Of a stretch of 64,000 nt of DNA, positions 23,758-35,100 are shown one piece after another. Source of the stretch: Haliclona indistincta. Lineage: Eukaryota; Porifera; Demospongiae; Haplosclerida; Chalinidae. The first letter of the stretch is position 1; each line of letters starts with the position of its first letter. The translations under genes were made by a program, and so were the position numbers. The notes beneath the pieces are model-generated. The model saw only the letters and a list, made by a program, of their open reading frames with translations. It had not been told where the DNA came from and did not search any database. The DNA is taken from the NCBI GenBank assembly GCA_964017065.1, contig OZ024790.1, forward strand, positions 8,880,182 to 8,944,181. The letters are read 5' to 3'.

Positions 23758-25299
23758 GCTGGACGAAACAAGGCCTCTTGCACACGTATACCTCCTTGCT
23801 TCCCATTGCTGGCACCTTGAGATACTCTTTGACGTGATCATGCATCCGGCGTAGTACCAGGAAGACTGTCGCACAGTAGCTGTGCCGCCCGCTTGGGCAC
23901 AACGTGTTTGGAGTTGTCACTCAGCAAAACCCGACGTTCTCTACATCTAGGGAGCATTGCATCGCATAGCCTGCACTGTGGTACTGCAGGAGCGTGGTCA
24001 GTGCCAAGCTGTACTTGAAGATGCCATGACTCACGTGGAGTTGATTACTGCCGCAAAAATTCGAAAATTGTATTTAATTATCACGCCCACTACATTCCTA
24101 AGTTCCAAGTGAGTTGAAGCCCGTTCACCAGACCCGGCCTTCCCTCGCTGTTTATAATTTTTTTCTTCCGCGTTTACAACCTATACATTTGCATACTTTA
24201 CGATTGTTCGAAGGGTCTGGGGACCAGACTAGTGATTGCTTACCTCGCGATCGCCGGCTGGCGATCTAGTTGTTGATGTAAAGACAAAATTGTCTATTGC
24301 TGGCTGCCTTACAGCTAGTGAGTTCGCCTTTACTTCAGAACAGCACGGCGTTCTCGAGTTATGGCGTAGCTTTGCTTACCTCGCGATCGATGGCCGTTGC
24401 TGGTGATCTAGAGTTCTCCGTAGACAAAACTATTCACAGTTGACTGTCTAGAAGCAGATTAGGTTACAACGTATGTCTAAAGAAATTGTGTAAGCAAGCT
24501 ATGGACGCTATCTACGTGCTGTGCCATGAACATTATAGACACGCCCAGTTGAATTAGTGGTCAGCACTGATTGCATAACTATTACACTGCATTGTGATTG
24601 CTGTACAGAAAGGTACAACAACTGCAGTAATTTTACTGTGTATGTTTTTATAAGTTGCTAGACACTAACATAGTGTTCAACTAGCAACAGCTGACTTTCA
24701 TTACAGCTCAGTTGTGTATTTCAGTTCAGCGTATTTGCAGACAAGCATGTATGCATAACATTTCACCGAGGCATAAGCACCTTCGGTGCTATAGTTGCAA
24801 GTGTAATCAGCCCTGGATGAATACCAGTGAGTTAGAACCATTCAATGACCAATGCAACGAAACAACTTCTTTGACAACTTCTTCTTTCAATGCAACAACT
24901 TCTTCTTTCAATGCAACGAAACAACTTCTTCAAAATGTGTATCGACTCATTTTGATTTCCGATACTGGACTGTGTCAATACCAGTTGTATATACTGTTCT
25001 CTTTGAATATGAATGACTGCCTTCCCTATTTGTTTAATCCGATCAAACAGAAGAAGCATCTTGGTACTTTACTGCATGTTGTCTATATTGTTTTAGCAAT
25101 GTCATACCTGGTGATAGGAGTCACCATTTCTCTTTGGTGCATGGAGATCAAGAGAATGCATTAACAAAACTTGCACGTAAGTGTCACAGGTACATACCCA
25201 TCTGCATGACTTATAACAGCATGTACATTAGGAGCAGATCCAGGATGAAGAAAATAGTTGTGGTGTGCGAAGTGAAAATTTTTCTCATTAATACATGAA

Positions 25300-25677
25300 A
25301 AGAAATAAAAAGATTTCTATCGAAATCAAAAGGATGTAGGGTTGTGAAGTCTACCACTGGTCCACAATGTAAACTAACAAGGAACAAGCATGGAATGGTA
25401 ACACGATTGACTTGCTAACAGACCATAGACATCAGTGGCTGCTGTGGTTGGCTATAGCTAGTTCAGCTAGTTGCTGTTGACTGACACCTGACGTGCATTC
25501 AGCTTGTGACTAAATATTGATCTTATGTACAACCAATGATGTAGGGATCTATGGTCTGTTAGCAAGTCAATCGTGTTACCATTCCATGCTTGTTCCTTGT
25601 TAGTTTACATTGTGGACCAGTGGTAGACTTCACAGCCCTACATCCTTTTGATTTTGATAGAATCTTTTTATTTCTTG
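25300..25677. mobile_element. Fold-back element in AAT-4 intron 2
   Basis: The left arm (about 25300-25430) and right arm (about 25553-25677) are near-perfect reverse complements over about 125 bp (for example GGTAACACGATTGACTTGC and its complement), with a 120-bp spacer. The left border is where the intron sequence shared with AAT-2 stops. It is one of several insertions that expanded this intron. Confidence 0.7.
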
Positions 25678-26229
25678 TTTGTGTCGTTTTTTCTTTTTCA
25701 GTGAAGTGCAGTTCAAGTATTATGCACGTACTGAGCTGTCTTTGTTTCCACCATTGGTTTAGTTTTCCTGTTGTTGATGGCAACATCATTATTAAGTTTT
25801 AAACTTGTAGCCAAAAATAATTGTTATGCTATACATATCAGCTCGCCTACGCATGCATGCATGCAGTGGATACGAGCCCTGCCCTCACTTGTTAGTTGGC
25901 GGTTGTACTTATCTGGTAAGCGCAGAATGGTGATCCTGTATATACGAGCTTACCGTTCTTCGAAGACTCCGGACAAATATGTGAGCGTGGCGATACTCAA
26001 GCTAGTGCTTGGTCACGTGCGCTATACTAACCACTGCTTGGTCACGTGCGTAGACTATTGCGCAATCATAATAATGGCGTCTAACACTTCGCTGACGATG
26101 GATCACGATCGAGAAATCGCGGAATTTATATCGGCGTTTCGCTAAAAAAAAGTTGAAAAGGCGAATTTGACGACTGTTCGTGGGTGTTTTGGTCTCGGCA
26201 TTGTTCGCGTAAAGGCGCTAGGCGCGCTG

Positions 26230-26268
26230 AAGAAAGAAAGAAAGAAACTTCGAAACTTCTTCTTTCGA

Positions 26269-26299
<31 letters not shown>

Positions 26300-26326
26300 G
26301 AAGGAAGGAAGGAAGGAAGGAAGGAA

Positions 26327-26363
<37 letters not shown>

Positions 26364-26565
26364 TCGGAAAGAAAGAAAGAAAGAAAGAAACTTCGAAACT
26401 TCTTCTTTCGAAAGAAAGAAAGAAAGAAAGGAAGGAAGGAAGGAAGGAAGGAAGGAAGGAAGGAAGGAAGGAAGGAAGGAAGGAAGGAAGGAAGGAAGGA
26501 AGGAAGGAAGGAAGGAAGGAAGGAAGGAAGGAAGGAAGGAAGGAAGGAAGGAAGGAAGGAAGGAA

Positions 26566-26643
<78 letters not shown>

Positions 26644-26648
26644 AGAAA
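26230..26648. repeat. Compound (GAAA)n/(GGAA)n microsatellite
   Basis: Purine-only tracts of GAAA and GGAA units run for about 420 bp, broken twice by the spacer CTTCGAAACTTCTTCTTTCG (near 26248 and 26391). The spacer repeat shows that whole blocks, not only single units, were duplicated. Long apparent frames of K/R/E or F/L/S are artefacts of the repeat. Confidence 0.95.
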
Positions 26649-26816
26649 ACGAAGCTGACGAAACTCGATTTTCACCGTTTTTTTTTTCTTAATATTTGGC
26701 ATATGCCTGGATACATACAATAGAAAAAAATATGCTAACACGAGGTATGCACCCCAAATAACAAAAAATTATACTAAAATTATATTTACAAAATTAAGGT
26801 GTGGTACATTTTTTAA

Positions 26817-27544
26817 GGTTACGGAATACACCACGCCCACTCACGAGCAAGCAGAAATGGTTGTCTGAAAGAAACGCTCGTAGCATCGCGCATGTCAGTT
26901 TGGCTGAACAAAGCGTTGCATATCCAGACAGAGCAAAGACTGCACTTTGTCCTTTGCAAAAACGGAGGCTAAACGCGTTACCATAGTGCGTTACGAAGTG
27001 CACGAAGAAACGAGCAGCTTCGTCGACTAAGAAATCGAAAATATCGTTGTGAGCGCTCTGTAGCACGACTAGACTTGGCATGCAGCTAGACAGCTTAGTT
27101 ATCTAGGGACCCACGGATTCTTTTTTCGATATCAGCTTTAGTTGCCGAGTTATGTTCACGCATACACTCGAAAATTTGCTTTGACAAGCTTTTCGAGTGT
27201 ATGCGTGAACATAACTCGGCAACTAAAGATGATATCGAAAAAGGATCCGTGGGTCCCTAGATAACTAAGCTGTCTAGCTGCATGCCAAGTCTAGTCGTGC
27301 TACAGAGCGCTCACAACGATATTTTCGATTTGTTAGTCGACGAAGCTGCTCGTTTCTTCGTGCACTTCGTAACGCACTATGGTAGCGCGTTTAGCCTCCG
27401 TTTTTGCAAAGGACAAAGTGCAGTCTTTGCTCTGTCTGGATATGCAACGCTTTGTTCAGCCAAACTGACATGCGCGATGCTACGAGTGTTTCTTTCAAGC
27501 AACCATTTCTGCTTGCTCGTGAGTGGGCGTGGTATCCCGTAACC
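26817..27544. mobile_element. 728-bp near-perfect palindrome with TTAA ends
   Basis: It is flanked by TTAA at 26813-26816 and 27545-27548, with ends GGTTACGG and CCGTAACC. The two arms of about 350 bp match almost base for base around a short spacer near 27172-27190. Both arms encode, facing inward or outward, the same apparent peptide (LVVLQSAHNDIFD and so on), which is explained by the palindrome and is not evidence for a gene. The TTAA target suggests a piggyBac- or Kolobok-type origin. Such a structure could extrude a very long hairpin. Confidence 0.8.
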
Positions 27545-27549
27545 TTAAA

Positions 27550-27850
27550 GTTAGATAAAGAAACAACATCATAACTTAAACTGTTCCAAAGTTTAGTTGA
27601 AGAAGGAAAAAAAGAACCGGAGAATTGATTAGATTTAGATTGATAGCTGACAATGCTCAGGGAATGGTGTGATCTGGTAGAATACGGACTAGAATCGAAA
27701 CGTATGGGAGCATCGGGGAAGTCTACCATTGAATAAACAATTTTATAAAGAGTACAAATCTTTAGATGGGCCCTCCTAGATGGAGATGGACCGTTTCCAG
27801 GTTCGTCATTTTAATAACAATTTCGAGCGATTTTCTTGCTACTGTAAGAT
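27550..27850 (-). pseudogene. LINE reverse-transcriptase C-terminal fragment
   Basis: The reverse strand reads SRRAHLKICTLYKIVYSMV, then SSPYSTRSHHSL and SFFPSSTKLWNSLSYDVV followed by SNFK. This is the conserved end of non-LTR retrotransposon ORF2 (RR-x-x-L-x-x-x-YK, then FFPR-x-I-x-x-WN-x-LP). Only about 90 residues remain, with a frame break upstream, next to the 728-bp palindrome. Confidence 0.6.
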
Positions 27851-27939
27851 GGGGCAACGCCAGAGAGCAGGTTTAGGCGTCTTTTGACGTATACAATTCA
27901 TCACCAGGCGAAATATCAACGTTTGGCTTCTGATTGTAT

Positions 27940-28657
27940 TACAAAAGCACTGCATTGTGATTGCTGTACAAAAATCCTGTATACATGCATGCTGAGTTTG
28001 TGGAATGGTGGATAGTGTTATTCCACCGAGGCATCTGCACCTTAGTTGCTATTTTTCTGTCCGTTGCCGGCATAGCGCATCGGACGCTAAAAACTAAGCG
28101 CTGATATCAGCAACACAGGTAGAAATCGCTATTTGCTAAAGCTCCGTTAGTGAGTTATGGCGTGAGATGCATATGCTTACCTCGATGGCTGTTCCCGGCT
28201 ATCTGGACTCCTCTAAAGACAAAACAGTTTACAGCTGACTGCCTTACAGCTAGTGAGTTCGTTTGTACTACAAAACAGCTTGGTAGGTCCAGTGAAATTC
28301 TCTCGAAGGCCTACGTACAGCTCGAGCTAGAGCTCGCCCGCTTGAGCTACAGTAGTTGCTGATGATCTAGAGTTCTCCGTAGACAAAACTATCCATAGTT
28401 GACTGCCTAGAAGTTGATAAGTCACAGGATAGCAGCGTATTTCTAAAGAAATTGTGTAAGCAAGCTATGGACGCTATCTCGCTCGTGCATGTGCTGTGCC
28501 GTGCTCTGCACTCGAATTGAACTTTATAGACACGCCCAGTTGAATTAGTGGTCAGCACTGATTGGCTTCTGATTGCATAACTATTAGACTGCATTGTGAT
28601 TGCTGTACAGAAAGGTACAACAGCTGCAGTACTAGTTTAACTTTACTGTGTATGTTA
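27940..28657. repeat. Helentron/HINE-like repeat fragments
   Basis: About 27945-28035 matches the reverse complement of 59200-59330, including CCACCGAGGCATCTGCACC. About 28175-28657 matches 24235-24670 (shared GATCTAGAGTTCTCCGTAG and AAAGAAATTGTGTAAGC blocks). The stretch is thus built from pieces of the same family that interrupts AAT-4. I see no gene in it. Confidence 0.55.
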
Positions 28658-28890
28658 TACCGCGTTCACACTACGCGCTAGAACGGAACTGAACCGGGCC
28701 AGCCCGGTTGCAAATCTATGAAAGTATGAACGTAACTGAACTGAGCTACAACTGAACTGAACTGCACCATCGCGGCACACCAACCATAGGTGGGCCGCTT
28801 CCAGCACGGTTAGGTTGTGTCAGAACTTTGATCATAAAGTGTGGCACGGTTCGGTTCGGTGCGGTTCCAACGTGCAGTGTGAACGGGGTA
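28658..28890. mobile_element. Harbinger-like MITE with TTA target duplication
   Basis: The ends TACCGCGTTCACACT and AGTGTGAACGGGGTA are inverted repeats with one mismatch over 15 bp, flanked by TTA on both sides (28655-28657 and 28891-28893). A TTA/TAA duplication is the usual mark of PIF/Harbinger elements. It is 233 bp long, non-coding, and abuts the next TTAA element directly. Confidence 0.6.
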
Positions 28891-28894
28891 TTAA

Positions 28895-29586
28895 GGTGGC
28901 GGTACACGTTTGCTCATTAATTATTCATAAGTTTTTCACCAAAAAATATATACAATCACTGTGGAAATATAAAAAGCGCTAGAACAGCATAAAGGCAACT
29001 AATAGAGACACCAAAGACTGTTCTTCTGCACTTGTTTTAAAACAAAACTTAAATATAAAGTACGTAGGCGGCAGCAATCAAAAAGCACAGCACTAAGTTT
29101 TTCGACTTTCTGCGTCAACTTTTGTCCAAGCCTTGGCAGACAAACATGAACAGATGCCGCCATTCCACGCTTCTATATCCAGAGCAGGGCCAGAGATAGT
29201 CTTTGGGGGCTCCTGGTAAGTCAGCGTAGAGAAAATAGCTAGAAAGTAAAAAACACACGGCGGTTTCGCGCCTTCTTCGAGTCATAACTCTTGAACGGCT
29301 ACTTTCTTGCCAAAAATTTCACCCTCTGGCCCTGCCCACGACTTAATACAACTGAGAAAACCTGGCCATATGGTCAGCTGAACTGAGCTGTTCGCTATAG
29401 TTGACGCAGAAACAGTTCACCAGTAGCGAGTCGGCGTGTCAACTACAGTTGTATTATTGTACAAGCTCACGTGCTACATTGTGTTATGATTATAATTATT
29501 ATTACCACAAGTTTACATAAAATAACAATATTCATAGTGCGCATTATATGCGCAATATTGTACGCACTAAATAGGGTACCGCCACC
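28895..29586. mobile_element. TTAA-flanked inverted-repeat element (copy 2)
   Basis: It is bounded by TTAA at 28891-28894 and 29587-29590, with perfect inverted ends GGTGGCGGTAC and GTACCGCCACC. It is related to 16694-17398. No credible gene is inside. Immediately beyond it (29599-29625) is another Helentron-like 3' end (CCACCGAGGCAT, then the hairpin GCACC-TTT-GGTGC). Confidence 0.7.
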
Positions 29587-30559
29587 TTAAATGGTGGCAT
29601 TCCACCGAGGCATCTGCACCTTTGGTGCCCAGTTATTACTGCGAAACCACAGCTATGTATGATGAATCTTATTAAAGTTAATTTTAGCGCTTGCTAAATT
29701 TAGCGTTTATGACCTCACTCGCTAAAAACGCTAAAATTAGTGGTCGCTAATATTACTGGTTTTATTAGGTAGTCAAAAAAAGATCCAAGTGATGTGTGTA
29801 TCTCCGGTTATCAATTTCACATTTGCATTGTTATCATAATCAAAATGCTTCCTATATTCTTGCAATAAAAAAAGATAATTGAAAATGTAGTGATTGTACA
29901 TTCTTATACATCGTAACCGAATATGTTTTTTACTGACTTTTTGCAATGATTTTTTCCAGGGTCCTCTAAAGCATCCATCATTATGCTCTCAGTCTAAGGA
30001 TTCTCTCATACTGTATTCTGCTCTTTCCGACTATACTGGTCATCTCAGTATATCCTCTTAGCCTACTCGCCATCAGTAATAATGTCTACGTTGGTTTACT
30101 GGGCAAGGACACTGCTGACCCTCGAAATACATGGATTTCGTACTGCTTTCTTCTCTTGCTGAAATTCTTTGGAGCTCTGTTACCTGTTCTCGTTGCTATG
30201 GCGGTTTCTAATCTAGTGACAGTTTTCAAGTACATTGGCGTCATTGAATTTCTTATTAGTGTGGGCAACATAGTTTTGCTTCAAGTTCGATCACAGTGGG
30301 TTTGCAAGCATAAATTTGGAGCAGCTTTAAAGAAGCACGTTGACCTGCCGCATTCTTCAAGTAATGGGAATCATGACATTGAACATAAGGAGAGAGATTT
30401 ACTCTTGTCGTCGTCTCATCATGTACAGCCATCTCACCTCTACATGACTCCATACTCAACTGTGTTTAGTTACTGGCCTGTAGTGGTCATTGTCACAGCC
30501 GTGTGTGTTGTGATGTTTGGTTTCAATGTGTTTAGTGTTTTTGTTTAACACTCACATTA

Positions 30560-30665
30560 ATAATTAATTTTTAAGTCGTGCTGTTCCGTTCCGCGCGTTC
30601 TGTGTTTTAACCCTCCGTTCCGCGTAGTTCGGGTTCGAGACTTGACTTCCTTGACCTTCCATTGT
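30560..30665 (+). promoter_or_regulatory. Separated upstream region of AAT-5
   Basis: The 105-bp block TTTTAAGTCGTGCTG to CCTTCCATTGT is nearly identical to the block at 38440-38541 that lies directly before the AAT-6 start. Here it ends at 30665 where a 1.47-kb element is inserted. The expected continuation CTAGTGCATGAAG resumes at 32137. It is probably the original AAT-5 promoter or 5' UTR. Confidence 0.6.
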
Positions 30666-32132
30666 CAGTCTATCGGCCAAATGACCGGAAGTCCAATCAA
30701 ACCCATACAAATTTATTTTTCAGTGTAAATCGCCTATTCGTGGGTTATCTCTGAGCTTAACCGCCTGTAACTTTTTTATCTTCCGTTCTTTTTCTTTCAT
30801 TCTTGCAATGTAAAGCCTCCTGTACTTGCTCTTGGTGTTACTCTAAACACACGGCGCCAGGCACCCTCGTACACGAACGGCAGTTGTTTTGAAGCCAACA
30901 ATAAATAGCGTCAGGAAACTTTTTATGACAAGAACTGCTGCAATCTCATAGTTCCTTTCTTTGATAAGTGTAATAAGCTAGCTGAAGAGCAGATTTGAAG
31001 TTGTTCTAGCGTATAACAAAAAAGTTATGACTACAACAATATTCTGTTAATTGGTTATGCCTAATACTTGTGGTAGCTGCACAGAAATTACTTAAAACAA
31101 CCTGTACTGGATACTGCAAACTATCTTGCTTACAACAGAATGCATTATCAAGTTTCTTCCAGCATTATGAGGCTGTTTCTGATGGCCCTTTACTCCTCCA
31201 GTGTGCATACATACGGCCCGGCAAAATTACAATGTGTCCTGCAACTGCAAGCATGTATGTCAGTGTGCGTATGTTTGAGCTCTGCAGATACAACTAATGT
31301 CTGATAATAAGTTATAAATTAAAATACTCTATAATAGTCAGTGTAACACTTTGCATAATACAAGAAAAGTAGCGCCAGTGTACAATGATGATAAGACAGT
31401 AAGAGATCCGGCTTGTATCTACTCCAGCTAGAGCGAACAGTGAAGATGGTTTATCTGACATCATCTGCAACAAGAATGGTAAAGTAATTGGTAATCAGTG
31501 GATGCAGAATGTGACAAAAAATGCCAGATTGCTAGATGAGAGATATTTGGAACAAAATCGGCCGTCAGTGACACAAAGTATATGGGATCATTTTATATCA
31601 GTAGCCTGTGTGTTCATGCAATCAATGAAAACTATTATTAGCCATTCATATTCCTAAACATGGAAAAATCATGGTGCCCAGCCCAATCATAGCTGTCTAT
31701 GACATGATCCACTGTATTATAAGCGTCAGGAAAATTTTTATGACAGAAGTATGCTCTCTAAAACATATGCAAGGGTTAAAGTAGTAGTCAATGTACAGCA
31801 TATTTGATTTCTAAGTTGTTCTACATAGCGTTGTGGATGCTAGCTAACAAACAAACATCAACACAGCACGTACCATTTTCATAGCGCTGTTCCAGAAACG
31901 GCGAGACCGTCAATACTTCACCAGCACGTTCAAAAATAGTTTGTCAGTACGACAGAAGAGTCTTCATGGGCTCGTTATAGCTGCTTTCAAGCCCGGCTAA
32001 CTTCATCAAAAACGTACAGCAGGCCCTTCTTTACACTCGACCACATCACCGCTTTGGAGCGCCATTGTGCCAAACAAATGACGTCACCTAAAAAATAAAA
32101 TTCACGTGACTTGACGTTTGGCCGATAGACTG
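30666..32132. mobile_element. 1,467-bp inverted-repeat element between AAT-5 promoter and start
   Basis: The ends CAGTCTATCGGCCAAA and TTTGGCCGATAGACTG are perfect 16-bp inverted repeats. The direct repeat TTGT flanks it (30662-30665 and 32133-32136). Removing it rebuilds the AAT-6 upstream sequence exactly. The interior is non-coding as far as I can read. The AAT-5 start codon lies 11 bp beyond its right end. Confidence 0.8.
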
Positions 32133-32143
32133 TTGTCTAGTGC

Positions 32144-35100
32144 ATGAAGCTCTCCATGGTGCTATTAGCGTCGTTTGACAGTTGTCTGAAGAGTATATTC
32201 TGCAAGCAGAAGGAAAGTGTTGCAACACCGAAGACCGTCAATGTAGTTGTGGGCTTTTTCTGGTTGGTGAACTGCCAGATGGGCACCGGATTCCTGGGGA
32301 TACCATTCTCGTTTGTGCATGGCGGCTTGTTAGCCGGGATGGCCACGTTAGTGGTCGTTTCATTGGTCAGCTGGATAACTAGTACTTGGGTACTTGAAGT
32401 TTTAGTGAGAGCACAGGTAATAACAAGGCAGGGCAACAATCATGTGCATGCTTGCTAAGTAAGGCTATACCTTCATCAGTCCCTTATGCGAACAAGTTGT
32501 TTATTCCTGCAGGCTATTACTCACTTAAAAGTATCAACTGAAGGCAAAAATCCCATCATTCTTGCAATTTCTACTTATCCATCCGCTGATCGAAAGTTTG
32601 AAGTCACTGAATTGACCGATATCTTTTTAGGACGCTGGGCAAAGTACTTGTACCTAGTTTTAACTTCAACCTCCTGTTTTCTTTCACTTGCTGGCTTTGC
32701 CATGATTGCTGGGTCATCCTGGTCTATTAATCTTCCACTGAACTTTACTGGTGTGACTCAATGCACTGCTGACGATTTTCTCCTTCAGACCATCCCCTCA
32801 GATCTGTCTTGTCGACATGCTTATTGGTTCAGTTTGTTCCTGTTTGCCTGCATTGTAGTTCCTTTGTCAATGGTAGAGCTAAGAGAGCAAGCCATTGTTC
32901 AGTTGATTCTCAGCATTCTAAGATTTATCACAATAGGCGCCATTGTTATATTCTGTACAGCTAACCTCATCTCTTCTGGTGATATTTGCAAGTGTAATCA
33001 GCCGTGGATGATCACCAGTGAGTTAGAACCATTCAATGATCAATGCAACGAAACCACTTCTTTAACAAGTGTCTCGACACATTTCGATTTCCGATACTGG
33101 ACTGTGTCAATACCAGTTGTACTGTTCTCTTTGAATATGAATCAGTGCCTCCCCTACTTGGTTCATCCGATCAAACAAAAGAAGCATCTTGGTACTTTAC
33201 TGCATGTTGTCTATATTGTTTCAGCAATGTCATACCTGGTGATAGGAGTGACAATTTCTCTTTGGTGGAGAGAATGCATTAACGAAACATGCACCCTCAA
33301 CTGGGTAAGTGTCATTAGTGCTAGCTCAGGTACACGTTCTGTATGATTTATAACAGGAGCGCATAATGAGAGTGAGCGCGGTAAGAAGGCGGGAGCGGGA
33401 CACTCCCACGCACTTGATTAAAACTTGCACCTCCACACATGATGGCCGTGTTTCTAAAGATAGACTTGTGATGGCCGACGGTACGCGTACGTACAGTTTC
33501 GTATTAGATGGAACTTGGCAGTTAGAGGCTCCTTGAGGTAAGCAACAGCTCGTAGAAGCTTTCTACATCCACGATAACGTGCAGACGATCTCCACGTGCT
33601 CGTATACCAGCTGTAGAGAAACAGCTTGACGGCCCACCATCACGGATTCGACTCGTTTCTTGCTTTAACAGTATCTACTCGAGCTAGCAGACAAGCATGA
33701 TTGTCCTGGAATAGTGGAAAGCTGCTTCTTACCTTCTAGAAGGCCAGTTCCATCCAATACGAAACTGTACGTACGCGTACCGTCAGCTATCACAAGTCTA
33801 TCTTTAGAAACACGGCCATCATGTGTGGAGGTGCAATTTTTAATCAAGTGCGTGGGAGTGTCCCGCTCCTGCCTTCTTACCTCGCTCACTCTCATTATGC
33901 GCTCCTGTTTATAACAGCATGTACATCAGGAGCGGATCCAAGATGGAGAAAAAAATAGGTGTGGCATGCGAAAAGAAAATTTGTGCTCATTAATACATGA
34001 ATACAGTCACGATTGTACCGTAAATCTGGAAATTTTCAGCATCAAAATATTTTCGTCGTTCGTCCTAGTGACGAAAATTAAATGCATGTTTGACTCCGCT
34101 GTAGAATACATGATTCTGAATTGAGGCATTCCACACTGAGATGCTGCAATTGCAATCTTCTTACTTAAGGATAGCATTTTTGGTATTTTTGATTTTTGGA
34201 GAGGGTTCCAGAAACTACTACAGGAAGCGTGGATACTACTACATCATGATGTATAATTGAACCATCTTGATCTTCATCGTGAGGCATCACACAGCATGCA
34301 ACTGGTAACTTTTTCTCCATCTTTCTGCTACAGGACCTGTCTCAAACACAGAAGTTTCAGGAGTGTATATTAGGGCAGCTAGCAAGCGACGACAAGGTAG
34401 TTGGAGTGTTTTTCTAAAGGAGCACGAGCAGTAGTGATCAGAAATTGATACGTGTGACCTTTGCTTGTAACTGACAACTATCTCTGTCTCGCTAACTGTG
34501 AACTCATACGGAACAGATTGAGCCAACTTAAGCTGCTCTAAAATCAATGTGGCTGCATACTGAGTGCAAACTGACCTATTCTCTTGAGTTGTTGGAGTCT
34601 CTGTAACACTGCATGACTGAGTGGTGAACTCCTCCTTAACCCTTTAACCCCTATTGTCGCCTTTTGGCGACAGACATACTTCAGACACCATAACTTTATC
34701 AAAAAGTGTTAAAATATTCCGAAATTAAGCTAAATTGAAGAATACAAATAACCGCAAAAAATTGACCGGTTTTCGATGCGCCCCCTGCTAAAACGCATTG
34801 GCTTTGGCATTTTCTATGGCTTCAGTGCAAATTTCACAACATTTTAGGAAAAACAAAATGGCTGCCAAGAAAATTTGGACATTTTATGGCTTCAGGGTGC
34901 TCGGAAACACATTTTTGTACATTCTCTATGATCTGGGCTACATTTTGCACTCACCAAAACCACTGCTATTTGTGTGTACTTTTCAGTATCCAGCCCCAAA
35001 GTACTAACTTTGAGCAAAATTTGACGAGGCCGTTGCACTTTATCGGCTTCACTTTCGAAGTGGGAGGGGCATATCGACTGACTTGAGTGTGGGCAATTGC

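Larger units (their letters stand above)
22766..24231. mobile_element. MULE-like element with 10-bp target duplication
   Basis: The left end TAGTCTGGTCCCCAG and the right end CTGGGGACCAGACTA are perfect inverted repeats over 15 bp. The direct repeat GTGATTGCTT flanks the element on both sides (22756-22765 and 24232-24241). A 9-10 bp duplication is typical of Mutator-like elements. It contains a smaller nested element (22789-23395) and a degenerate helicase fragment. It is itself inserted in the Helentron-like element. Confidence 0.7.
22591..24794 (+). mobile_element. Helentron/HINE-like insertion in AAT-4 exon 2
   Basis: It interrupts the exon exactly between GATATTT and GCAAGTG, which are adjacent in intact copies. 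The left end begins ATGCCTCGGTG. Near the right end its complement CACCGAGGCAT is followed by the hairpin GCACC-TTC-GGTGC and about six more bases. Subterminal inverted repeats, a 3' stem-loop and insertion at a TT dinucleotide are the marks of Helentron-associated non-autonomous rolling-circle elements. Related ends occur near 28020, 29605, 59200 and 59905. The interior is itself interrupted by the element at 22766-24231. No Rep or PIF1-type helicase is visible, so the class assignment is an inference. Confidence 0.5.
21745..30548 (+). pseudogene. AAT-4: shattered transporter relic, split by nested transposons
   Basis: The pieces align in order to a three-exon transporter. Exon 1 is 21745-22008 (MLAWLSGCPRS start as in AAT-7, with an extra T in the run near 21842 and further indels). 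Exon 2 begins at 22116 and runs to 22590. It is interrupted by a 2.2-kb insertion and continues at about 24795-25172, where the final Trp codon before the donor is lost. Intron 2 remnants lie at about 25173-25299 and 29764-29959, with 4.4 kb of inserted repeats between. Exon 3 is 29960-30548, with one extra T near 29981. Exon 2 also shares the extra-A lesion of AAT-2 (at 22342). The first half resembles AAT-7 and exon 3 resembles AAT-2/AAT-5, so the relic is a mosaic. Confidence 0.8.

Noticed and set aside
23567..23920. 117-codon minus-strand frame opposite the helicase fragment
   Set aside because: It overlaps the RecQ-like Walker A block in antisense and matches nothing I recognise.
25771..26145. 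124-codon frame before the microsatellite
   Set aside because: No recognisable domain, atypical composition, and it lies in a repeat-built stretch.
26142..26741. Long open frames of K/R/E or F/L/S through the GAAA/GGAA tract
   Set aside because: They exist only because the 4-bp repeat lacks stops; no start context, no conservation, no domain.
26794..27542. An apparently conserved 85-95 residue protein encoded twice in opposite directions
   Set aside because: The two frames are the two arms of one palindrome, so the similarity says nothing about coding selection.
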